Shown here: in pieces, positions 14,440-19,834 of the stretch
Position numbering within the stretch: the stretch's first letter is position 1
Layout of the letters: the number at the start of each line of letters is the position of its first letter
DNA from: a bacterium
GTDB taxonomy: Bacteria > Planctomycetota > J058 > JAJDCP01
Direction of reading: 5' to 3'
Length of the DNA: 19,834 bases
NCBI GenBank assembly: GCA_030428695.1
Contig: JAUIEM010000169.1
Location: 1-19,834 of the forward strand
Position numbers and translations under genes: made by a program
The notes under the pieces: model-generated
Databases searched by the model: none
Seen by the model: only the letters and a program-made list of their open reading frames with translations
What the model was told of the DNA's origin: nothing

Positions 14440-15629
14440 AGGACGTGCACCATCAGGCCCTTGAGGTAGACCGTCTCGGGGCAGGCGGGGTGGAAGGGAT
14501 GATCCGCGCCCGCCGACAGGCGCGTCAGCACCCGGATGCGACGCCCGCTCTCGGCCGCCGCGCGGGCGACCACGCGCTCGAAGTCCTGCCAGCGCACGTG
14601 GCCCGTGCAGCTGAAGGTCAGGAACAGGCCGCCGGGGACGAGCAGCCGCAGGGCCTGCTGGTTGAGCTCGCGGTAGGCCCCGAGCGCCTTCTTCGCCTTG
14701 CGGGCGGTGCGGGCGAGCTTCGGCGGATCGAGCACGAGCGCCTCGAAGCGCTCCCCGGCGTCGGCGCGGCGGCGCAGCTCGGCGAAGGCGTCGGCCCGGC
14801 AGAAGCTCGCGTCCGCGCCTTCTTCCATCGCCGCGCGGGCCGCCTCCAGAGCGGTCTCGGAGCTGTCGAGGAAGGTGCAGGCCCAGCCGGCCGCGAGGGC
14901 GCTGAGCCCGAAGCCGCCGTGGTGGCAGCACACGTCGAGCAGGCGGCCCGGCGCGCGGGCGGCGAGGCGGGCGCGCAGCTTCCCCCAGTTCTCCCGCTGG
15001 TCGAGGAACAGCCCGGTCTTCTGCTCCGCCCCGGGCCGCACGAGCAGGCGCGGCCCTTGCGGCCCGAGCCGCAGCAGCAGCGCATCCTCGGGGGGCGTCC
15101 CGCGTAGCGCCGCGGGCAGCGGCTCCTCCAGGCCCTCGAGCTGACGCGCCCGGGCGTCGGAGGCGTCGAGGATCGCGGCCGGCGCGAGCTCTTCCTCGAG
15201 CGCGTCGAGCAGCGCTCCGAGCCGGACCTGCCAGGCGGCCGCGTGGATCTGCACGACGAGCACTGGCCCGAAGCGGTCGACGGTCAGGCCGGACAGCCCG
15301 TCGCCCTCGGAGTGGACCAGGCGGAAGGCTTCACTCCGGCCCTCGAGGCCGAGGAAGTCGCGGCGGTAGGCCAGCGCTTCGGACAGCCGCGCGCGGACCG
15401 CTTCCTCGCTCGGACGGCAGGCCGGATCGGAGGAAAACGCCCGGACCCGGATGCCCGAGGCGGGGTTGTAGAAGCCCCAGCCCAGGGGCCGCCCGCTCGT
15501 CCCGAAGAGCTCGACGGCCTCGCCGGCGCGCGGCTTCCCTTCGACCCGGGCGATGCCGCGGCTGAAGATCCAGGGGTGCCCGGACAGGAGCGGACCCTCC
15601 CGCCCTCGAGCGAGCTCGACGCGCGCCAT
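14436..15629 (-). CDS. rlmI: 23S rRNA (cytosine-C5)-methyltransferase, RlmI family
   Basis: This 397-residue protein starts at ATG 15629, with GGAGGAG 6 bases upstream. An N-terminal PUA domain (about 3-75; SGHPWIFSRGIARVEG) is followed by a linker and a Rossmann-fold SAM methyltransferase. Marks are GLFLDQREN (206-214), SAM motif I LLDVCCHHGGFG (230-241), the acidic LD at 254-255, LVLDPPK (298-304), N323, and the catalytic-cysteine motif FSCTGHV (339-345, Cys341). RlmI makes m5C at position 1962 of 23S rRNA in E. coli, and the length agrees (396 there). In the family motif DQRxxR the second arginine is Trp here. It is the first gene of a leftward run and overlaps the exporter start by 4 bases, though no functional link between the two is obvious. 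Confidence 0.9.
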   Translation of the reverse strand: MARVELARGREGPLLSGHPWIFSRGIARVEGKPRAGEAVELFGTSGRPLGWGFYNPASGIRVRAFSSDPACRPSEEAVRARLSEALAYRRDFLGLEGRSEAFRLVHSEGDGLSGLTVDRFGPVLVVQIHAAAWQVRLGALLDALEEELAPAAILDASDARARQLEGLEEPLPAALRGTPPEDALLLRLGPQGPRLLVRPGAEQKTGLFLDQRENWGKLRARLAARAPGRLLDVCCHHGGFGLSALAAGWACTFLDSSETALEAARAAMEEGADASFCRADAFAELRRRADAGERFEALVLDPPKLARTARKAKKALGAYRELNQQALRLLVPGGLFLTFSCTGHVRWQDFERVVARAAAESGRRIRVLTRLSAGADHPFHPACPETVYLKGLMVHVL

Positions 15630-15656
15630 CGGTATCTCCTCCGCCGGGGGGCCCGG

Positions 15657-15685
15657 AGCCTATCCGAAGCGGGGCGCGCTGGCAA
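15657..15685 (-). promoter_or_regulatory. Sigma70-like promoter of rlmI and downstream genes
   Basis: On the minus strand TTGCCA (15685-15680) and TAGGCT (15662-15657) are exactly 17 bases apart. Transcription would start near 15650, giving a leader of about 20 bases that holds the GGAGGAG. Confidence 0.55.
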
Positions 15686-15823
15686 TGCGGAGGGGCGGAT
15701 GCGGGCCGCGTCCGGTCGGGAGAGCCGGGGGCAGCCCGGCGCCGGAGGTCGGCCAGGGAGCTACGGACCCGCGACGGCAACCGGCGCGGAAACGCCGGAC
15801 ACACCGTGCGCTCGGCCCGGGCG

Positions 15824-15834
15824 TATGCTATCCT
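15824..15834 (+). promoter_or_regulatory. Likely -10 region for the DedA/HEAT operon
   Basis: TATGCTATCCT contains two overlapping -10-like hexamers (TATGCT, TATCCT) about 30 bases before the GTG at 15862. No good -35 is seen. The remaining divergent spacer (15686-15823) shows no gene. Confidence 0.4.
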
Positions 15835-15861
15835 GCCGCCCTTTACCGCCAGGAGATCGCG

Positions 15862-16743
15862 GTGAGCGAGTCCTCCCCTCCGCGCTCGGAGCCGACGCCG
15901 GACAGCAGCCCTCCGCCCGCGGCCGCGGCGCCGAAGAGCCGGAACCCGGTGCGACGGCTGTACGAGTGGACCGTGCAGTGGGCCCAGACCCCCTACGGGC
16001 TGGTCGCCCTGGCGCTGGTCGCCTTCGTCGAATCGTCCTTCTTCCCGATCCCGCCCGACCCCCTGCTGATGGCCCTGTGCGTCGCGAGCGCGAAGAAGTC
16101 CCTGCGGCTGGCGGCGGTGTGCACGGTCGCCAGCGTGCTCGGAGGCGCCTTCGGCTACTGGCTCGGCGACACGTTGCTGCGCGCACCGATCCTCGAGGTG
16201 GTCGACTTCTTCTCCTGGCAGAAGGTGTTCGGCAGCGCGAGCGCCTACTACCACCACTACGACGCCTGGGCGGTCGGAATGGCGGCGCTGACACCGATCC
16301 CCTACAAGGTCTTCACGATCCTCGCCGGCTACCTGCGCATCGACTTCCCGGTGTTCCTGCTCGCGTCGGTCGCCGGACGCGGCGCACGCTTCTTCGCGGT
16401 CGGGGCGCTGTTCTACTTCTTCGGGAAGCCGATCGCGCGCTTCATCGAACGCTATCTCAACTTGTTGACGGTCGCCTTCTTTGTTCTACTGATAGGCGCC
16501 TTTTTCGTGCTCGGCGGGGTCCGCACCGAGATCGTGCCCGATGCCGCCCGCGTCGACCAGCTGCTCGTCTCCCTCGATGCCGACGACCCCGGAACCACGC
16601 AGGTCGCGATCCTCGAGCTGCAGAAGGAGACCGGCGAGTGGTTCGGCTACGACGAGGGCGCGCCGTCCGACCAGCGCGCCGCCGCGATCGAACGCTGGCG
16701 GCAGTGGTGGAAGGAAGCCCGACCCACCGGGGAAGATCCCTGA
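15862..16743 (+). CDS. YqaA/DedA-family membrane protein with a fused HEAT-like cytosolic tail
   Basis: This 293-residue protein starts at GTG 15862, with AGGAG at 15851-15855. A Ser/Pro-rich N-terminus (1-28) precedes the SNARE-associated (DedA) domain: VESSFFPIPPDPLL (56-69), GGAFGYWLGD (94-103), TPIPYKVFTILAGY (144-157), AGRGARFF (171-178), and a last TM at about 200-220. These match the YqaA branch. DedA proteins include lipid carrier flippases and proton-motive-force-linked transporters. Residues 225-288 form an extra soluble tail: a helix (VAILELQKETG), then FGYDEGAP, then RAAAIERWRQWW. I recall this tail from planctomycete HEAT-repeat proteins. The next gene follows after 20 bases and also encodes HEAT repeats, so the fusion may link the transporter to that protein set. 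Confidence 0.83.
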   Translation: MSESSPPRSEPTPDSSPPPAAAAPKSRNPVRRLYEWTVQWAQTPYGLVALALVAFVESSFFPIPPDPLLMALCVASAKKSLRLAAVCTVASVLGGAFGYWLGDTLLRAPILEVVDFFSWQKVFGSASAYYHHYDAWAVGMAALTPIPYKVFTILAGYLRIDFPVFLLASVAGRGARFFAVGALFYFFGKPIARFIERYLNLLTVAFFVLLIGAFFVLGGVRTEIVPDAARVDQLLVSLDADDPGTTQVAILELQKETGEWFGYDEGAPSDQRAAAIERWRQWWKEARPTGEDP

Positions 16744-16763
16744 TCAGCAAAGGAGTTCGCCCG

Positions 16764-17534
16764 ATGCGTTGGCTCATCGTGACCTCGCTCGTCTGCCTCA
16801 GCCCCCTCTTCGCCCAGGAGGACGCGCTGCGCGAGGCGTTGCGCGACCGGGACCAGGAGATCCAGCGCCTGCAGCGGATGCTCGCCGAGAAGGACATCGA
16901 GATCGCGCAGCTGCAGCGCACCCTCGACGACATCCGGCGCATCCTCGACATGGCGCCGGTCGCTCCCGTCCGCCCGGTCGAGCCCGGCCCGCGCGATCCG
17001 GCGCCGCGCGACCCGCTTCCCAGCGACTCGCCGACCGCCGCGCCGCCGCGCACCGACGTCCCCGAGCCGGGCCCGGAGGAGGGTCCGCCGACGACCGCCC
17101 CGGCGGGCGACATCCAGCCCTGGCTCGAGGATCTGAGCGCCAAGGGAGATCTGACCCGCGAGCGGGCGATCGAGGCCCTCGCGGCCCACGGCGAGAGCGT
17201 GATCCCCGAGCTCGAGCCGCTGGTCACGCGCGGCAGCCTGCTCGCGCGGCGCTCGGCCGTCGTGCTGCTCGGCACGATCGCCTCCCCCCGCGGCGTGTCC
17301 CTGCTCGAGCGCGCCCTGGGCGACACCGACGCCAAGGTGCGGCTGCGGGCCGTCGCGGCGCTCGGCGAGATCGAGGCCCAGAGCGCGTCGCTCGTGTTGA
17401 TCGAGTCGATCGATGACGACGATCCGGCCGTCAAGATGACCGCGATCGCCCTGTTGACCGAACGCCACGGCCAGGACTTCGACGACGACATCGACGCCTG
17501 GCGCGACTGGGCCCAGGCCAACGGCTTGCAGTAG
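16764..17534 (+). CDS. Secreted coiled-coil HEAT-repeat protein
   Basis: This 256-residue protein starts at ATG 16764 with AAAGGAG upstream. A signal peptide (1-17, ending LFA) is followed by a coiled coil (about 20-62, heptad-like DRDQEIQRLQRMLAEKD), a Pro-rich linker (64-115), and about three HEAT repeats (about 128-235; for example RSAVVLLGTIASPRGVSLL and RLRAVAALGEI). The end, HGQDF with DAWRDWA, resembles a shortened form of the tail on the preceding DedA protein. HEAT repeats bind partners; no enzymatic motif is visible. It is presumably periplasmic. It lies in an operon with the flanking genes (9 bases to the next). Confidence 0.8.
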   Translation: MRWLIVTSLVCLSPLFAQEDALREALRDRDQEIQRLQRMLAEKDIEIAQLQRTLDDIRRILDMAPVAPVRPVEPGPRDPAPRDPLPSDSPTAAPPRTDVPEPGPEEGPPTTAPAGDIQPWLEDLSAKGDLTRERAIEALAAHGESVIPELEPLVTRGSLLARRSAVVLLGTIASPRGVSLLERALGDTDAKVRLRAVAALGEIEAQSASLVLIESIDDDDPAVKMTAIALLTERHGQDFDDDIDAWRDWAQANGLQ

Positions 17535-17543
17535 GCGGCCCGG

Positions 17544-19241
17544 ATGTTCAGCGCACGCCCGATCCCCTGGCTGCTGTTGCTCGGAGCGCTGGCCTTCGTC
17601 ATCTTCGCCGGGTACCTCCCGGCGAGGCGGGAGGCCACGGCCCGGGCGCAGTGGGAAGAGAGCACCCGCACCGCCTACGGCGAGCAGGTCCGCAGCTGGC
17701 TGGCCTGGGTCGCGCGCACCGCGCGCCGGCCCGATCCGGAAGAGCGCTCCCTGTTGATCGTCACCCCCCTGGTCGAGGCGGAGAGCGTCGGCGTGCCGCT
17801 GTACGCGGTCGAGCCCGAGGGCCACGGACGCGACTGGATCGACGGCGCGCGGCGGCTCGTCGTCAGCGAGGACACGACCCGGCTCGTCCGGGCCCAGGAG
17901 ATGTACGAGCTCGCGATCAGCTTCGCCGCGCCCGGCTGCCGCAAGATCGCGCTGTTCGAGAATGCGTCGCTGCTGCGCCGGCTCGGCCGCATCAGCGACG
18001 CCCTCCTGCTCGACGCCCAGCTGCTCGAAGAGTTCGGCCGCGACCTGGCCCGCTTCGACCGCTGCACCGTCCTCGCCCGGCGCGTCGACTCGCTGATCGC
18101 GTCGAACGAGCTGGCGAGCGCCTCCGAGCTCAGCCTCGAGCTGTTCGAGGCGCTGCTGCCCCTGCGCTCGGCCCAGGCCAGCGATCTGCGCCGCCGCACC
18201 CTGCGCCGGCTACGGGCCTGGGCGGCGGCGGAGTCGCCTCCCTTCCCCGCCCTGCCCGAGCTGGTCGAGAGCCTCGAGCTGCGCGGCGCGGTGCAGAACG
18301 CGACCGCCGGGCTGCCCGTGAGCCTCGCGCAGCCGCTCGCGGTGCTGTTCGACCACCGCGGGACCGAGCTCCTCGCCGTCGTCTTCGGCACCGAGCAGGG
18401 GCGCACGGCCGCGGTGCTCGAGAAGCCGGCCTTCCCGCTCGCGCTGCCCGCCTCCGAGGCCGGAGACGAGCCACTGCTCGCGACCGATACGCTCGCCCTG
18501 GGGGTGCTGCTCCCGGTCTACCTCGCGATCGCCCTCCTGTTCCTGCAGAGCCGCCGCGAGCGGCGCACCTCGGCCCGCCTGCTCGCCTTCGCGCGCCAGC
18601 TCAAGACCCCGGTCGCGCGGCTGCACGCCCTCGGCGAGACGCTCGGTAGCCCCGGTCTGGACCCGACCCGCATCGACGCCTACGTGCGCGCCGTCGGGCG
18701 CGAGGCCGAGCGTCTCGCGCGGCCGATCGCGAACGTCCTCGAGCTCGCGCACTTCGAGGAGGAGAAGAAGCCCTACCGCTTCGAGAGCGTCGACGTCGGG
18801 GGGCTGCTCGACGAGGTCGCCGACCGCGCCCGGGCGCGGCTGGCCGGGCCGGACGAAGGGGGCGAGCGCGGGCTGCGGGTCGAGTGCACGAGCAGCGCGC
18901 AGGTGCAGGGGGACGGGCGGGCGCTCGCCCTGGCCCTGTCGAACCTCGTCGACCTGCTCGCGGGCGCTTCGAGCGGCGAGGTGGTGCTCAGCGCCGCGCC
19001 GCGGGGCTCCCGCGTCACGCTGTCGCTGACCGCCGCCGCGGTCGACCTCGGCGCCCTCGAGGCCACCGAGCGGGGCGAAGGAAGCCTCGGCCTGACCGTC
19101 GCGGCGCTCGTCCTCGGAGCCCACGGCGGGAGCCCACGCTGGGAGCGCGACGCCGCGCACACCCGGGTCTCCGTCGAGCTCGCCACGAGCCCGCAGCCCG
19201 AAACCGAGGCGGCCGCCGCCTCGCTACCCTCGACCTCGTAG
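17544..19241 (+). CDS. Degenerate histidine-kinase-like membrane protein (pseudokinase)
   Basis: This 565-residue protein starts at ATG 17544, 9 bases after the previous stop. TM1 is at about 8-24, an extracytoplasmic sensor region (30-312) includes a TPR-like helical part (about 115-200), and TM2 is at about 314-334. The cytoplasmic part resembles a HisKA plus HATPase pair: FARQLKTPVARLHALGETL (349-367) aligns with the usual H-box 'SHELKTPL', but Arg351 replaces the histidine and Gln352 the glutamate. The helix continues with REAERLARPIANVLELAHFE. In the ATPase-like part the N-box reads NLVDLLAG with Leu471 in place of the Mg-binding Asn, the DxGxG box is absent, and only the G2-like GSLGLTVAALVLGAHGG (513-529) is well kept. 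It probably cannot autophosphorylate. No response regulator gene is nearby in view. Confidence 0.75.
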   Translation: MFSARPIPWLLLLGALAFVIFAGYLPARREATARAQWEESTRTAYGEQVRSWLAWVARTARRPDPEERSLLIVTPLVEAESVGVPLYAVEPEGHGRDWIDGARRLVVSEDTTRLVRAQEMYELAISFAAPGCRKIALFENASLLRRLGRISDALLLDAQLLEEFGRDLARFDRCTVLARRVDSLIASNELASASELSLELFEALLPLRSAQASDLRRRTLRRLRAWAAAESPPFPALPELVESLELRGAVQNATAGLPVSLAQPLAVLFDHRGTELLAVVFGTEQGRTAAVLEKPAFPLALPASEAGDEPLLATDTLALGVLLPVYLAIALLFLQSRRERRTSARLLAFARQLKTPVARLHALGETLGSPGLDPTRIDAYVRAVGREAERLARPIANVLELAHFEEEKKPYRFESVDVGGLLDEVADRARARLAGPDEGGERGLRVECTSSAQVQGDGRALALALSNLVDLLAGASSGEVVLSAAPRGSRVTLSLTAAAVDLGALEATERGEGSLGLTVAALVLGAHGGSPRWERDAAHTRVSVELATSPQPETEAAAASLPSTS

Positions 19242-19257
19242 CCGCAGGGGACGGACG

Positions 19258-19834
19258 ATGCGACTGACTGTACTCCTGCCGCTGCTGATGGGGATCCTCG
19301 TGATGGCGTCCGGCGCCGTCGCCTGGTACGGCTTCGACGCCCCGGGCGCGGCGATCTTCTGCGCCCTGATGGGCCTCGGCCTGTTCGCCGTCGGGGTGCG
19401 CCGCGCCCTGGCGCGGGCGGTCAAGGCGGCCAAAGCGGCCGCTGCCGAGCAGACCTTGCACACCCCCGAAGAGGTCGAGCAGCGGCGCGAGGACATCCGC
19501 CAGATCTCCAACCGGCTCAAGAAGCTGCAGGGCGACGAGCCGATCGACGGCTGCGCGCTCCCGGGCTTCAAGCCGCCGCCGGTGCCGCCCCGCCGCAGGC
19601 CCTCCCTGCTGATCGCGGCTCTGCTCGCGGCGATGGTGCTCGGCATGTTGTTCGCCGACACCGACCCGCTGCGCGAGCGGATCGCCCTGTTCTCCCTGGA
19701 GCGCGGGGCCTACGGCGACGTCCAGGTCTCGCCCTGGTCTCCGGCCTTCCTGCTCGCGCGGAACCTCGACACCCACCGCGAGGCCCTCGTCCGCGCGCTC
19801 GGCGATCCCGATGTCAAGGTCGCGAAGGGCGCCG
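19258..19834 (+). CDS. Membrane-anchored HEAT-repeat protein, 5' part (cut by window edge)
   Basis: The ATG at 19258 lies 16 bases after the previous stop, and the frame is open through the last base, giving at least 192 residues. Two N-terminal TM helices (about 3-23 and 30-48) are followed by a basic and helical cytoplasmic-type stretch (50-92), a Pro-rich linker (102-114, KPPPVPPRRR), a third TM (about 116-133), and a soluble part beginning with what reads as a HEAT repeat, HREALVRALGDPDVKVAKGA (173-192). It belongs to the same operon as the DedA, HEAT and kinase-like genes and repeats their theme of membrane anchor plus HEAT. The rest of the gene is outside the window. Confidence 0.75.
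   Translation, partial: MRLTVLLPLLMGILVMASGAVAWYGFDAPGAAIFCALMGLGLFAVGVRRALARAVKAAKAAAAEQTLHTPEEVEQRREDIRQISNRLKKLQGDEPIDGCALPGFKPPPVPPRRRPSLLIAALLAAMVLGMLFADTDPLRERIALFSLERGAYGDVQVSPWSPAFLLARNLDTHREALVRALGDPDVKVAKGA

Noticed and set aside
9453..14469. Two plus-strand open frames of more than 900 codons (9453-12263 and 11701-14469)
   Set aside because: They are antisense shadows of the CAP, esterase and RND genes, with biased composition and no domain-like motifs.

Overview
The window is very GC-rich (about 70% by eye) and densely coded, with 15 genes, two of them cut by the window edges. Three things point to a Gram-negative bacterium, probably a planctomycete-like lineage. There is a complete-looking lipopolysaccharide (LPS) inner-core gene cluster. 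There are secreted multidomain proteins (an EF-hand plus alpha/beta-hydrolase, and a CAP plus PKD lipoprotein). There is also a run of HEAT-repeat genes, and one of them ends in a 'TG..FGYD..AP..R..AI.RWR.WW' tail that I associate with Planctomycetota. The phylum call is an inference; no rRNA or other phylogenetic marker lies in the window.

Region 1 (1-2191) looks like a type VI secretion (T6SS) cargo island. A divergent promoter region separates two minus-strand genes (an edge fragment and a 123-residue acidic protein) from two plus-strand genes: a DUF4123 effector-adaptor protein and a 352-residue protein with a TIR-like N-terminus. DUF4123 proteins normally sit directly upstream of the effector they load, so the TIR-like protein is the best candidate here for a new effector. 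It uses codons unlike its neighbours.

Region 2 (2270-3986) holds a minus-strand protein with a Roadblock/LC7-like N-terminus, then about 430 bases with no intact gene but with what looks like the decayed 3' end of one. A good sigma70-like promoter lies at its right edge.

Region 3 (3987-9413) is a tightly coupled five-gene operon for the LPS core: an MsbA-type ABC exporter, the heptose-phosphate kinase and adenylyltransferase encoded as two separate genes, a WaaP-type LPS kinase and a WaaG-like GT4 glycosyltransferase. It ends at a hairpin that starts on the last stop codon.

Region 4 (9687-15629, minus strand) reads right to left: rlmI (23S rRNA m5C methyltransferase), an RND/MMPL exporter overlapping it by 4 bases, a secreted EF-hand esterase, and a CAP-domain lipoprotein.

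Region 5 (15862-19834, plus strand) is a four-gene operon: a YqaA/DedA membrane protein with a fused HEAT-like tail, a secreted coiled-coil HEAT protein, a membrane protein built like a histidine kinase but lacking the phospho-acceptor histidine and the N-box asparagine, and the start of a membrane-anchored HEAT protein. I saw no tRNA, rRNA, CRISPR array, transposase or attachment site.
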